Origin: an uncultured Clostridia bacterium
GTDB lineage: Bacteria > Bacillota > Clostridia > TANB77 > CAG-508
Reading direction: 5' to 3'
NCBI GenBank assembly: GCA_934177725.1
Contig: CAKPPO010000012.1
Location: 1 to 53,120, forward strand
DNA length: 53,120 nucleotides
Shown here: positions 33,559 to 42,807 of the stretch, piece after piece
How positions within the stretch are numbered: the stretch's first letter is position 1
How the letters are laid out: every line of letters starts with the position of its first letter
Translations under genes and position numbers: made by a program
Notes under the pieces: generated by a model
Told to the model about the DNA's origin: nothing
Databases searched by the model: none
The model's input: the letters and a program-made list of their open reading frames with translations, nothing else

Positions 33559-35919
33559 ATGAATTATTTTAATATTTTGAAAGTGGTGAAAAACTTGAAA
33601 TATATAGACAAATTTTTAAAATTTCTAAAAACAGATAGAAATACATTTGTAACATATATATTAACACTTTTATCTGTCTATTTTATGGTAGATAGAATTG
33701 TAGAAGTTTTATTTTTAATATTTACAGGTATGAGTGTTTCATATTGGGGACCTTTCATGTATACGTTTGCACTTGCTTGTCCTGTATTTGCGTTTTTATT
33801 TGGATTTGCTTCTAAATTTGCAAGTTCTAATAAAATGAAATCTGCATTATTCAATGTATATGTTATTTGCTTATATACAATAGGAATTTCTATGGTAGTT
33901 CAATGGATGAACCAAGTAATCTGGTTTGGTTTATTATCTCTTCCAGGTTATCCAGTAATTGCTACAGAATTTTCTGAATTATTTAGACCAGCATTATCTG
34001 CACTTGCTTTATATTTACCATTAGTAACAGCACCAAAAATATTTGGTTTCTTGTATAAAAAAGTTAATGATACACGTTTATTACAAGAATCTATTTGGGA
34101 TTATGGTGGAATAAAATTAACAGATGTTAAAGATGGTACAGGAGCTTACTCTTGTGAAATGTTTATATGTATGAACAAAGAAACAGGTGCAAAAGAAATT
34201 ATTCCAGAACAAAGTCGTTTCAATCAATTTTTAGTTGTAGGACCTTCTGGTGCAGGAAAAACTTCTTTAGTATTTGAACCTATGGTAGCAAGAGATATAG
34301 AGAAAAAATATTTCTTTATTACTACTGCAAAAGAAATGGGTTATACAGCTTTAAAAACAGGAATAGCAACTTTAAATTGTCCATATACAAACGATTATAT
34401 AAATGAACATTTTAATTTAAATATGCTAACACCTACACAAGGAAAAGAAGGCTTATATAAGACTTATATGAAAAAAATGATTTTAGGAGAATCTGGCGGA
34501 AAGATTATTTACAAAACTTTAGGTATCACTTCTATTTCTCCAGATTATGAATCTATTTCTCATATGATGGAAGTAGCAGAAAACTTTAATATACCTTATC
34601 ACATTGTAGACCCTAATGATAGAGCTTCTATTGGATTAAACCCATTTGTATATGAAAATCCATTAAAAGCTGCTGGAGTATTCACATATGTATTAAAAGC
34701 AATGTATCAAGGAACTCTAGAAAATATAAATAAAGTTAATATGGAAAACGATGCTATTGAAGCACTTGAAAATACTTGTACTCTACTTAAAGCAAGTTAT
34801 CCTATTATATACAAGGACAAAGATTATTTACCAACATTGGAAGATGTTTTAAAATTATTTAAAAATATGAATGCAGTTGAAGAATTGTGTAGTAAATTAG
34901 AAACTATTCCAGAAATTAAAGAAGAATATTCATTAACTCTTCAATACTTTAAAAGACATTTTTATGAAGACGCACCAAGAAGATTACAAACAGAAAAAGC
35001 AGTTCAATATGCTTCTTCTATATTTGAAAAACTACTTCGTTACCCAGGTGTAAAAAGCATCATTTGTAACAGAAGTAACAATATAAACTATGAGAAAGTA
35101 CTTGAAAATGGTGAAGTTGTATTCTTATGTACAAGAAGAGGTGACTTAGGAGCTAGCGTTCATAAAACATTTGGTATGTTCTTTATACTATTAATGCAAA
35201 ATGCTGTATTAAGAAGACCAGGAAATGAAAACACAAGAGTTCCTCACTTCTTATATATAGATGAATTTCCTGAATTCATTTCTAAAGTAACAGAACCTAT
35301 ATTCACTTTATATAGAAAATACAAAGTTGGTACTACTATTTCTTCACAAACACTTGCACAACTTGGTGATGTAAATTCTAAATACAGAAATACTATTGTA
35401 TCAAATTGTATTAATAAATTAGTATTTGGTAATAATTCTGTTGATGAAAATAAATGGTGGTCTGATGAATTTGGTAAAATTAGAAAATGGAAATTTTCAA
35501 ATACTTATGACACAGAAAAGGAAAGATATGATCCTAAATATGGTGGTATAGAGTGGGCATGGCAATTAAAATTTGCCCCAGATAAAGTAAGAGCAACAAG
35601 TTTTAAATCTTGTTTATTTAAATACAAAACCAATAAAGGTGTAATACAAGTAGTCGATGGTAAAATGGATTTTATGGATGCCAAATATAAAGAAAAGCAT
35701 TCTATTAAAAATTATGATTATGAAAAATTCACAAATGGTATTGCTGAAGAAGAACCTAAAAGAAAAAAATCTTCAAGTTGGAAATCTGAAACAAAATTTG
35801 AAGAAGATTCAAACGGAGATTTAGATCCAATTAAGACAGATACAGCAGATACAAAATTTTTATATGATAATGAAGATGGGATTGTATATAACTTAAAAAA
35901 AGGAAATCCTAATGGATAA
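33559..35919 (+). CDS. Orphan VirD4/TraG-like coupling ATPase
   Basis: FtsK/HerA-class P-loop ATPase of the type IV secretion coupling-protein family. Four or so N-terminal membrane helices lie between about residues 30 and 165 (786-residue count from ATG 33559), then Walker A GPSGAGKT (228-235), Walker B FLYIDE (564-569) and a TraG/TraM-recognition-like C-terminus with an acidic tail. The start is uncertain: ATG 33526, ATG 33559 and TTG 33595 are possible and none has an ideal SD. Coupling proteins pump DNA or protein into a mating channel, but no relaxase, VirB4 or VirB6 gene is in the window. It converges on a Replic_Relax-like gene. Confidence 0.85.
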   Translation: MNYFNILKVVKNLKYIDKFLKFLKTDRNTFVTYILTLLSVYFMVDRIVEVLFLIFTGMSVSYWGPFMYTFALACPVFAFLFGFASKFASSNKMKSALFNVYVICLYTIGISMVVQWMNQVIWFGLLSLPGYPVIATEFSELFRPALSALALYLPLVTAPKIFGFLYKKVNDTRLLQESIWDYGGIKLTDVKDGTGAYSCEMFICMNKETGAKEIIPEQSRFNQFLVVGPSGAGKTSLVFEPMVARDIEKKYFFITTAKEMGYTALKTGIATLNCPYTNDYINEHFNLNMLTPTQGKEGLYKTYMKKMILGESGGKIIYKTLGITSISPDYESISHMMEVAENFNIPYHIVDPNDRASIGLNPFVYENPLKAAGVFTYVLKAMYQGTLENINKVNMENDAIEALENTCTLLKASYPIIYKDKDYLPTLEDVLKLFKNMNAVEELCSKLETIPEIKEEYSLTLQYFKRHFYEDAPRRLQTEKAVQYASSIFEKLLRYPGVKSIICNRSNNINYEKVLENGEVVFLCTRRGDLGASVHKTFGMFFILLMQNAVLRRPGNENTRVPHFLYIDEFPEFISKVTEPIFTLYRKYKVGTTISSQTLAQLGDVNSKYRNTIVSNCINKLVFGNNSVDENKWWSDEFGKIRKWKFSNTYDTEKERYDPKYGGIEWAWQLKFAPDKVRATSFKSCLFKYKTNKGVIQVVDGKMDFMDAKYKEKHSIKNYDYEKFTNGIAEEEPKRKKSSSWKSETKFEEDSNGDLDPIKTDTADTKFLYDNEDGIVYNLKKGNPNG

Positions 35920-35924
35920 AATTT

Positions 35925-35958
35925 AAGAGGAGATATATTTTAATATCTCCTCTTTATT
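35925..35958. terminator. Bidirectional terminator between VirD4-like and Replic_Relax-like genes
   Basis: AAGAGGAGATAT (35925-35936) pairs perfectly with ATATCTCCTCTT (35943-35954), followed by TATTTAT. Confidence 0.8.
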
Positions 35959-36899
35959 TATATTCCTAACAATTTAACTTCAACATCTTCCATTTTGTAT
36001 TTTTTAGTTTCTGGATCTTGTTTAAATTCTACTAAAGTTTTTGCAAGAGTTTCCTCATTTTGTCTTAAATCTGTTGAAAAATATAATTTTAATTGTTTAA
36101 TCTCTACTTGATTTACAATTATTGTTCTAAATGTTTCTGCCATATGTTTTTCATCTTCACAGATAAATATTAATTGTGGCATTGAAGCAAAACCTGAATC
36201 TCCTGGAACAAAGTTATCATAAAAGTCTTGATATAATCTCATTTTATCTACTAATTTCTTCTCCCACTCTTCTTCTCTTCTTACTACTTCAAATACAAAT
36301 TGAATTGCTTTTCCGTTTTTTGTAAGTTTAACACTTCCACCAGTTGCTTTAAATACTTTTCCTGCCATTTTAGCTGTAATAGCTGGCTTTGGAATGTAAG
36401 AGTCAAATGCTTTTACTTTTCTTAAATAAGCTATAATTGTTTGATTTCCTGCTAAACGTTTTTTTATCATTGCAACAGGTTTTGTATTATCTGTTGGTTG
36501 CCATTTACATTCTATTTCTTTTGAATTTAATAGATATTTGCCCATTTTTTCTAAACAGTAAATACGATAAATTCCTTTTCCTTCTTCAGAACTAAAGTAA
36601 TATCTTGTTAATATTTTAGATTTTACTAATTGTTCTAATTTATTATTTAGTTTATCTTGTGATTTAGCATCAATACCTTTCCATTCTAATAATTGAAAAA
36701 TTTGTCTTGATGTAATAAATTCAAATTCATTTACTAATTCTAATATTGCAAAATGAATATCGGTAATATGACCAATATTAATTTTGTGTATAATTTGGTT
36801 CATTGATACATAACCATCTTTGCCATCAAAAACTTTAATTTCACCTTCACGAATTGCAAATGGTGATACTTGCGCTTTAATTTCATTATCTTCTACCAT
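35958..36899 (-). CDS. Winged-helix replication-relaxation-like protein
   Basis: The N-terminal region (about residues 30-120) reads as a winged helix (HFAILELVNEFEFITSRQIF...LVKSKILTRYYF). The second half (about 165-310) alternates strands and helices, including FVFEVVRREEEW and PQLIFICEDEKHMAETF, as in the Replic_Relax/TraC-like family of plasmids and ICEs. AGAGGAGG lies 8 nt before ATG 36899; the frame is open to 36929. It is the last of a leftward run behind an S1 protein and converges on the VirD4-like ATPase. Family assignment is moderate; a DNA-binding partner role is inferred. Confidence 0.65.
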   Translation of the reverse strand: MVEDNEIKAQVSPFAIREGEIKVFDGKDGYVSMNQIIHKINIGHITDIHFAILELVNEFEFITSRQIFQLLEWKGIDAKSQDKLNNKLEQLVKSKILTRYYFSSEEGKGIYRIYCLEKMGKYLLNSKEIECKWQPTDNTKPVAMIKKRLAGNQTIIAYLRKVKAFDSYIPKPAITAKMAGKVFKATGGSVKLTKNGKAIQFVFEVVRREEEWEKKLVDKMRLYQDFYDNFVPGDSGFASMPQLIFICEDEKHMAETFRTIIVNQVEIKQLKLYFSTDLRQNEETLAKTLVEFKQDPETKKYKMEDVEVKLLGI

Positions 36900-36990
36900 G
36901 TTTTTTTCCTCCTCTTTTAGGATATTCATCCTAAAAATTAAATTAAAATAATTAAATATTAAAACATACTTAAATGATGTTTAATTATAT

Positions 36991-37482
36991 TTAGACAATA
37001 ATTAATTTTACTTTCTTTTTATCTGGTATAATTCTTTTAATATAAACATTAACATCTTGTCCATATTCTATACCCTCTTTATATTCTGCCATTCCTACTA
37101 AATTTGGCGTAAGTTCCACAAAAATACCATTTTTAGATTTCTCTGTTTCTCTTGCTATTCCTGTAACAACTACCCCTTCTTTAAAGTTTTTAGCATTATC
37201 CTCCCATGAACCTAATAGTTCTTTGTAAGATAGTAAAATTCTTTTATTCTCCCTATCTATTGATTTTACCACAAAATTTGCTTTTTGTCCAATTTTAAGT
37301 CTTTCATATGGTGATTTTATTCTAGCTACAGACATATCTTCTATATGAAGAAGTGCAGTCATGCCACCTTCTATTTCTATAAATGCACCATAGTGTCTAA
37401 TGTTTTTTACTATTCCCTCTACTATTTGACCTTCTTTTAAATCTTCATTCCAATTCACTGGAATAAATCTTTTGCATTCCAA
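36991..37482 (-). CDS. S1-domain RNA-binding protein
   Basis: The first S1 domain (about residues 15-85) is clear: GQIVEGIVKNIRHYGAFIEI and LLHIEDMS. A weaker second S1-like repeat fills residues 95-163 (GVVVTGIARETEKSKNGIFV). The start is TTG 37482 with AAAGGAGAT ahead of it. Two-S1 proteins of this size bind RNA and may associate with the ribosome; the target is unknown. It stands between rluB and the Replic_Relax-like gene on the same strand. Confidence 0.85.
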   Translation of the reverse strand: MECKRFIPVNWNEDLKEGQIVEGIVKNIRHYGAFIEIEGGMTALLHIEDMSVARIKSPYERLKIGQKANFVVKSIDRENKRILLSYKELLGSWEDNAKNFKEGVVVTGIARETEKSKNGIFVELTPNLVGMAEYKEGIEYGQDVNVYIKRIIPDKKKVKLIIV

Positions 37483-37543
37483 TTTTTTATCTCCTTTTTC
37501 TTTTGTTTTTTTAATTATATAAATAATTACTTTTTTTGTAAAT

Positions 37544-37595
37544 AGGAACGGACTTAAAAATTTTATTGTTTAAATAAATTTTTAAGCCCGTCCCT
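37544..37595. repeat. Inverted repeat with GGACGG/CCGTCC ends behind rluB
   Basis: Arms 37544-37563 and 37576-37595 pair over 20 bp with two mismatches. The 3' end of the right arm is CCCGTCCCT. It lies directly behind rluB and may also end its transcript. Confidence 0.8.
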
Positions 37596-37600
37596 GAAAT

Positions 37601-38320
37601 TTATTTCATTAGCATATCTACTTCTTTTTTAGTTAGATACCTCCATTGTCCTATTTTCAAGTCTTTTACATCTATATTTCCAATTTTACTTCTATGAAGT
37701 GCAATAACTTTCTTTCCTATTGCTTCACACATTTTTCTAACTTGTCTATTTTTTCCCTCATGTATTACTATTTCTAATCTAGATAAATTCTTTTCTTCGT
37801 CTATCTTCATAATTCTAACTTTAGCGGGTTTTGTTTTATACTCTTCATCTATAATAACCCCTTGTCTTAAACTTTCTACATCTTCGTTTGTGACTTTTCC
37901 CCTTAGAGTTACAGTATATGTTTTTTCCACCTCATGTTTTGGATGTGTTACATGAAAAATAAAATCTCCGTCATTTGTTAGTATCAACGCACCTGATGTA
38001 TACATATCTAATCTTCCAACTGGAAGTAAATTGTTTCCTGCATTTTTTACTAAATCTACAACTGTGTTTCTGTTAAATTGGTCTTTTACTGTTGTTACAT
38101 AGTCTATTGGCTTGTTTAATAATACGTATACCTTTTTTTTATCATTATTTACTCTTTTTCCTTCAAACTCTATAACATCTTTATCAGGATTTACCTTTGT
38201 TCCAAGTTCTGCAACAACTTCTCCATTTACTTTAACTTTTCCAGCTAGTATATATTCTTCTGCTTTTCTACGTGATGCTATTCCGCTATTTGCTAAATAT
38301 TTTTGTAATCTTTCTTCCAT
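37601..38320 (-). CDS. rluB: rRNA pseudouridine synthase RluB/RsuA family
   Basis: Converts uridine to pseudouridine in rRNA. An N-terminal S4 domain (MEERLQKYLANSGIASRRKA, residues 1-60) precedes the catalytic domain with LLPVGRLDMYTSGALILTND, whose Asp is the nucleophile. Length (239) fits. RluB (23S) is the usual identity in Bacillota, but RsuA-type specificity cannot be excluded. It follows rluD on the same strand. Confidence 0.9.
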   Translation of the reverse strand: MEERLQKYLANSGIASRRKAEEYILAGKVKVNGEVVAELGTKVNPDKDVIEFEGKRVNNDKKKVYVLLNKPIDYVTTVKDQFNRNTVVDLVKNAGNNLLPVGRLDMYTSGALILTNDGDFIFHVTHPKHEVEKTYTVTLRGKVTNEDVESLRQGVIIDEEYKTKPAKVRIMKIDEEKNLSRLEIVIHEGKNRQVRKMCEAIGKKVIALHRSKIGNIDVKDLKIGQWRYLTKKEVDMLMK

Positions 38321-38394
38321 TTTTCTTTTCCTTTAAATTTAATTAAATTTCTACTATGTATTTTTTCTTTAGGTTATTTTTATTTTATTATTGC

Positions 38395-39318
38395 TTATTT
38401 ATTTTCTAATTGTTCAACAATCTTTTGAAAATACTCTGGTAAAGGTGCTTCTAGTTTCATTTTTTTTCCTGTAATTGGATGTACAAATTCTAGCCTCTTT
38501 GCATGTAAACATTGTCCTTCTACTCCAAATTCATTTTTTCCATTTGAATACACACTATCCCCAATTACAGGATGTCCTATCTCTGCCATATGTACTCTTA
38601 TCTGATGTGTTCTCCCTGTGTCTATTTTTATCTCTAGTAATGTATAACTTCCTTTATTAGTTGTATATCTATTTAATACTTTAAAATGAGTAACTGCTTC
38701 TTTTCCATTTTTTGTTACTGCCATCTTTTTTCTATCTTTTGTACTTCTTCCTATTGGCATATTTATAGTTGCTTCATCTTCAGCTATAGTTCCTCTAACT
38801 AATGCAATATACGTTTTCTTTACTTCTCTATTTTTTATTTGTTCACTAACTTGTATATGCGCTTTATCATTTTTAGCAATAATTAATAACCCTGATGTAT
38901 CTTTATCTAATCTATGAACTATACCTGGTCTTAATTCTCCACCTATTCCAGATAAACTATCTTTGCAATGTGCCATAATAGCATTAACCAAAGTTCCGTC
39001 TGGATTTCCGTTTGCAGGATGAACAACTAATCCTTTTTGCTTATTTACAACTAAAATATCATTATCTTCATATATAATGTCTAAAGGTATATCTTGAGCC
39101 TCTATTTTTACTTCTTTTGGTTCTTCTATGCTAACTTCAATTATATCTCCATCTTGCACTTTATAAGATGGTTTTTCTATCTTTCCATTAACATTAATTT
39201 TATTGTCTTCTAGCAATTTTTGAATCATACTTCTAGATAAATCTTCTATTTCTTTACTAATATAAGCATCTAATCTTATCTTTTCATTAATTACTTTTAC
39301 TTGTATCTTTTTTATCAA
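38395..39318 (-). CDS. rluD: 23S rRNA pseudouridine synthase RluD family
   Basis: An N-terminal S4 domain (about residues 10-75) and an RluA-family catalytic domain with GIVHRLDKDTSGLLIIAK, containing the catalytic Asp. The start is TTG 39318 behind GGGAGGAG; the first 32 bp overlap the lspA 3' end, as in many Bacillota where lspA and rluD-type genes are paired. Length (307) is normal. Exact target uridines cannot be read from sequence. Confidence 0.9.
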   Translation of the reverse strand: MIKKIQVKVINEKIRLDAYISKEIEDLSRSMIQKLLEDNKINVNGKIEKPSYKVQDGDIIEVSIEEPKEVKIEAQDIPLDIIYEDNDILVVNKQKGLVVHPANGNPDGTLVNAIMAHCKDSLSGIGGELRPGIVHRLDKDTSGLLIIAKNDKAHIQVSEQIKNREVKKTYIALVRGTIAEDEATINMPIGRSTKDRKKMAVTKNGKEAVTHFKVLNRYTTNKGSYTLLEIKIDTGRTHQIRVHMAEIGHPVIGDSVYSNGKNEFGVEGQCLHAKRLEFVHPITGKKMKLEAPLPEYFQKIVEQLENK

Positions 39319-39799
39319 AATTAGTTTTCTCCTCCCTTGGACGCATTTTTATTAAGTCAATACCTACTGTAATTACAAAAATAACAAATCCTAAAACAAT
39401 AAATATATGAGCTATATTAAATACCGGAAATGAGTTTATCATGCCAGATATATCTATGTATTTAATAATCCTTCCTCTTATAAATCTATCTATTACATTG
39501 CTAATAGCCCCACCTAAAACGAAAGCTAACGCCATTTTTGTTGCTGCATTCATATTTTTTATTTGTCTTAATAAAAATCTAGTTAATATTAATATTACTA
39601 ATAAGTCTGCAAAAATACTACTTAGTACTTGTCCAATTTCAAAGTTGCTTTCTTCTCTAATATAATCGATTTTTATTAAGCTGTTTCCAATTTCTATTGG
39701 TTGACTTTGTGATATTATACAGATTTTAACTATCTGGTCTATTAAAAAAATAGCTAATATCAACATTATAACTAATATATATTGTTTCTTTTCTTTCAT
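39287..39799 (-). CDS. lspA: Divergent signal peptidase II (LspA) homologue
   Basis: LspA is a membrane aspartyl protease that removes prolipoprotein leaders. Four membrane helices, the FLIDQIVKI opening and SNVIDR (first catalytic Asp) are present. The second catalytic Asp, normally in FN-x-AD, is His here: FPVFNIAHIF. The NxGAAF stretch is also not recognisable. The gene overlaps rluD by 32 bp in the classical lspA-rlu order, so orthology by position is good although activity is doubtful. Another LspA may exist elsewhere. Confidence 0.8.
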   Translation of the reverse strand: MKEKKQYILVIMLILAIFLIDQIVKICIISQSQPIEIGNSLIKIDYIREESNFEIGQVLSSIFADLLVILILTRFLLRQIKNMNAATKMALAFVLGGAISNVIDRFIRGRIIKYIDISGMINSFPVFNIAHIFIVLGFVIFVITVGIDLIKMRPREEKTNFDKKDTSKSN

Positions 39800-39863
39800 T
39801 TTAATTTACCCTTTTATAAATGTTTAATTCTAATATTGAATTAAATTCTACCTTTTTTCTTCT

Positions 39864-41576
39864 TTAAACATTTCTTTCATATATAACAAAGTTATCATCT
39901 TTATATAATTGTTTATAATTCTCATTTCTTGATAAGAACATATTTAATTTTGCATTATTTACAACTATTACATGTGTAATTCCATATTTCTCGAATTTTG
40001 TTTCATAATATGTTCCTATAGATGAAATATTTATATAATCTGAGAAAATATCTCTTCCGTCCTCGCCATCTTTTTTGTTAAATTCTGGTGCATATAAATC
40101 TGCTCTTGAGTCTATAAATACTGGTATTTCTCTAAATAATAAATAACTTCCATAATTATATTCATTATATAATTTTATATTTTTTACGTCTAAATTTTCC
40201 AACATCCAATTAGCTGCTGCTACAGGATATTTATTTTCATCTATAAATTTATTATTTAACTTAGGCTTTATAAATACTATACATATTAATATCACTAATG
40301 CTATAGTTGTTATCTTTCCTACAAGCGTATTTACCAGTTTCATAAAGTTAATTGTTCCATTTTTGTCATATTTATTAACTAAATATTCAAGCCACTTCGC
40401 AAATATAAATACTCCTATTAATACTAAAAGTGATACTTGTCTTCTAGACATAAAGCTCAAGAAAATAAGTCCTGCCATCATGAATAAATCACTTAACTTA
40501 ACTTTTATATCTGTAAATATTAATATTGCTAACACTAATGTTAGTACTACCATTGTAGCTTTATCATTATATAATGTTAATGGTTGATGTTCACTAATAC
40601 TTTTTGTTGTATTTCCTTGCATTGTTTTTACTAAATATGTATATGGCGTATCTCCAAGTGGTGTTAGAAGACCTGTAAGCGCACATATAATCATAAGCAA
40701 AATTAACCATTTTGTTGCACTATTTTTCTTAATTTTTATTCTAAATGGATTCTCTCTTCTATTATTTTGTTTCTCTTTTACTTTAATTTCTTTTTCTTTA
40801 GTTTTTTCTAAGTTGATTTTTGCTTCTTCTAATTTTTTAATAAATATATTTTTCTTTTCTTCATCAGTTTCTTTTGCTAATTTCTTTTCTAGTTTTTTTA
40901 CAGCCATTTCTTTACTCTTTATTATTGATTTAGAAATTATATCTGCGTCTAATATACTTGCTATTATATATTCTGCTATATAAGGTAAGAATAATATAAA
41001 GAAAAATGGCCATACTGCAACGTGTACATTTGCTATTATAATTGATATTAGAATAATTCCTATAAAATATCTCTTTTTCTTTGTTTCTAAGAAATTCTCA
41101 ATAAATAATATTGTTAGTACAAATAATATAAATGTTACTAATTGTGCACGTGCAGCTATAAAGTCTTTTAATAGGTACATTGCAAACATTGTTAATATAA
41201 ATGAAATTAAGTTATTTTTACTTAATTTTGTTGCTGTTATATATATTAACACTCCCAACACACAAGCTAAAATTGCAGTGGTAACGTAAATAAACAACAT
41301 TCCTCCATCTGCTATTCCCGTATTTTGTCCTAAATTATATATCAAATATGTTGCTGTATCATATGCCCAGTGTGGATATGTATAAGGTAAATTTTCATGC
41401 CAAGAAAACGGATCTTGCATGTCTATTCCCTCATTTATAATATGCTCTCCAATTTTTATTGTATAATATGTATCATTTTGAAGCGTTACAGGTGCTAGTG
41501 AAAAGCTAAATAAAATTATACAAATAATCGCCAAAACATTAAATTTCATTTTTGTGTTTTTTTCTTCTGAATTCAT
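39864..41576 (-). CDS. Polytopic GT-C-like membrane protein
   Basis: Ten or more membrane helices in 570 residues. The first outer loop carries NDTYYTIKIGEHIINEG, as in GT-C glycosyltransferases that use lipid-linked sugars. The C-terminal soluble part has YNYGSYLLFREIPVFIDSRA, typical of an uncharacterised GT-C-related family. A charged cytoplasmic coiled coil of about 65 residues (about 222-285) is an unusual insert. Substrate unknown. It is the gene upstream of lspA on the same strand, with AGGAGG before ATG. Confidence 0.65.
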   Translation of the reverse strand: MNSEEKNTKMKFNVLAIICIILFSFSLAPVTLQNDTYYTIKIGEHIINEGIDMQDPFSWHENLPYTYPHWAYDTATYLIYNLGQNTGIADGGMLFIYVTTAILACVLGVLIYITATKLSKNNLISFILTMFAMYLLKDFIAARAQLVTFILFVLTILFIENFLETKKKRYFIGIILISIIIANVHVAVWPFFFILFLPYIAEYIIASILDADIISKSIIKSKEMAVKKLEKKLAKETDEEKKNIFIKKLEEAKINLEKTKEKEIKVKEKQNNRRENPFRIKIKKNSATKWLILLMIICALTGLLTPLGDTPYTYLVKTMQGNTTKSISEHQPLTLYNDKATMVVLTLVLAILIFTDIKVKLSDLFMMAGLIFLSFMSRRQVSLLVLIGVFIFAKWLEYLVNKYDKNGTINFMKLVNTLVGKITTIALVILICIVFIKPKLNNKFIDENKYPVAAANWMLENLDVKNIKLYNEYNYGSYLLFREIPVFIDSRADLYAPEFNKKDGEDGRDIFSDYINISSIGTYYETKFEKYGITHVIVVNNAKLNMFLSRNENYKQLYKDDNFVIYERNV

Positions 41577-41652
41577 TTTTTATCTAATCCTCCTATTTTT
41601 CATATGCCTAATTATATCTAAAAAACTTACTAATTACAAGCTATTTAAGATA

Positions 41653-41699
41653 TTTTTTGAACTGTTTTTGGGGACAGAGTAAAAAAACAGTTCAAAAAA
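41653..41699. repeat. Inverted repeat with GGGGACAGA in the loop
   Basis: TTTTTTGAACTGTTTTT (41653-41669) pairs with the complementary arm 41683-41699; the loop contains GGGGACAGAG. It directly follows the tsf terminator. Confidence 0.8.
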
Positions 41700-41734
41700 A
41701 TAAGCTATGATTTTAATATCATAACTTATTTTTT
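41694..41734 (-). terminator. tsf terminator
   Basis: On the minus strand TAAGTTATGAT pairs with ATCATAGCTTA (one mismatch) and is followed by a T-run. Confidence 0.85.
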
Positions 41735-41739
41735 ATTTA

Positions 41740-42624
41740 TTATCCGTTTATTTGTTTTGCAACTTCTTCAGCAAAGTTTTCTTCTCTTTTTTCTAGTCCT
41801 TCACCTTTTTCAACTCTTGCAAATCTTACTATTTTAGCACCTTTAGCTTCTACCATTTTTCCAACTTTTTGGTCTGGATCTTTAACAAATGGTTGCTCTA
41901 CTAAACAAATTTCTCCATAGAATTTTCCAATTCTTCCTTGTACCATTTTTTCTGCTATTTCAGCTGGTTTTCCTTCATTCATAGCTTGTGCTTTTAAGAT
42001 TTCCATTTCTTTTTCTACTCTTTCAGCTGGTACTGATTCTCTATCTAAATATTCTGGTCTAGCTGCTGCTATTTGCATACAAATGTCTTTTGCTAATTCT
42101 TCTGTAGCATTTTCCATTTCAACTAAAACTGCTATTTTTCCATCTCCGTGAATGTAATCTTTAATCATTCCTGTTTTAGTTTCAAATCTTTCAAATCTAC
42201 GAATTGACATGTTTTCACCAATTGTAGCAATTTTAGATGTTAAAACTTCTGATATAGTTTTTCCTGCTTCAACCATTGATTCTTCAGCTAATAATTCTTC
42301 TACTGTAGCTGGTGCTTTAACAGCTATTTGTTTTGCAACATCTGCTACAAAACTTCTAAATTCTTCGTTTTTAGCAACGAAGTCTGTTTCAGCATTTACT
42401 TCTACTACAACACCTACTTTTTTATCTTCACTTATATAAGATGCTGCTAAACCTTCTGCTGCTATTCTTCCTGATTTTTTAGCTGCTTTTGAAAGTCCTC
42501 TTTCACGTAATAATTCGATTGCTTTTTCTACATCTCCATCTGTTTCTGTTAAAACTTTTTTGCAGTCCATCATGCCTGCACCTGTTCTTTCTCTTAAATC
42601 TTTAACTTGGCTAGCTGTAATCAT
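41740..42624 (-). CDS. tsf: Elongation factor Ts
   Basis: Nucleotide exchange factor for EF-Tu. The UBA-like N-terminus has LRERTGAGMMDCKKVL (about residues 10-25), and the core signature VNAETDFVAKNEEF follows near 77. Length (294) is normal. AAGGAGG lies before the ATG. It follows rpsB in the standard order, but with 183 nt between them that include a terminator-like hairpin and a structured block. Confidence 0.97.
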   Translation of the reverse strand: MITASQVKDLRERTGAGMMDCKKVLTETDGDVEKAIELLRERGLSKAAKKSGRIAAEGLAASYISEDKKVGVVVEVNAETDFVAKNEEFRSFVADVAKQIAVKAPATVEELLAEESMVEAGKTISEVLTSKIATIGENMSIRRFERFETKTGMIKDYIHGDGKIAVLVEMENATEELAKDICMQIAAARPEYLDRESVPAERVEKEMEILKAQAMNEGKPAEIAEKMVQGRIGKFYGEICLVEQPFVKDPDQKVGKMVEAKGAKIVRFARVEKGEGLEKREENFAEEVAKQING

Positions 42625-42646
42625 TTTATTTCCTCCTTTTTTATGT

Positions 42647-42712
42647 CAGGGGACACACCTTACCATTTGGTCACTTCCACTTAGTTTAAGGAATGCCCCC
42701 TCACCTTGTGAA
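42647..42712 (-). ncRNA. Candidate structured leader RNA of tsf
   Basis: This GC-richer block precedes the tsf SD. On the minus strand TCAC-AAG-GTGA forms one hairpin. AGGGG and CCCCT can close a larger domain enclosing CATTCC/GGAAGTG and ACCA-AA-TGGT hairpins. A closing stem around two inner hairpins is the shape of cis-regulatory RNAs. No known riboswitch class is recognised. Confidence 0.4.
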
Positions 42713-42760
42713 TTAGTATTCAAATAGTATTATTGCTCTCCTCTTTATAAATTTTATTTT

Positions 42761-42796
42761 AAAAGGATAGAGCAGATAAAGGCTCTACCCTTTTTT
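42761..42796 (-). terminator. Terminator-like hairpin between rpsB and tsf
   Basis: TAGAGC and GCTCTA with flanking AAAAGG and CCTTTT form a 12-13 bp stem followed on the minus strand by TTTT. It would lower tsf relative to rpsB, or it is regulated. Confidence 0.75.
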
Positions 42797-42807
42797 ATTT
42801 TCAAATA

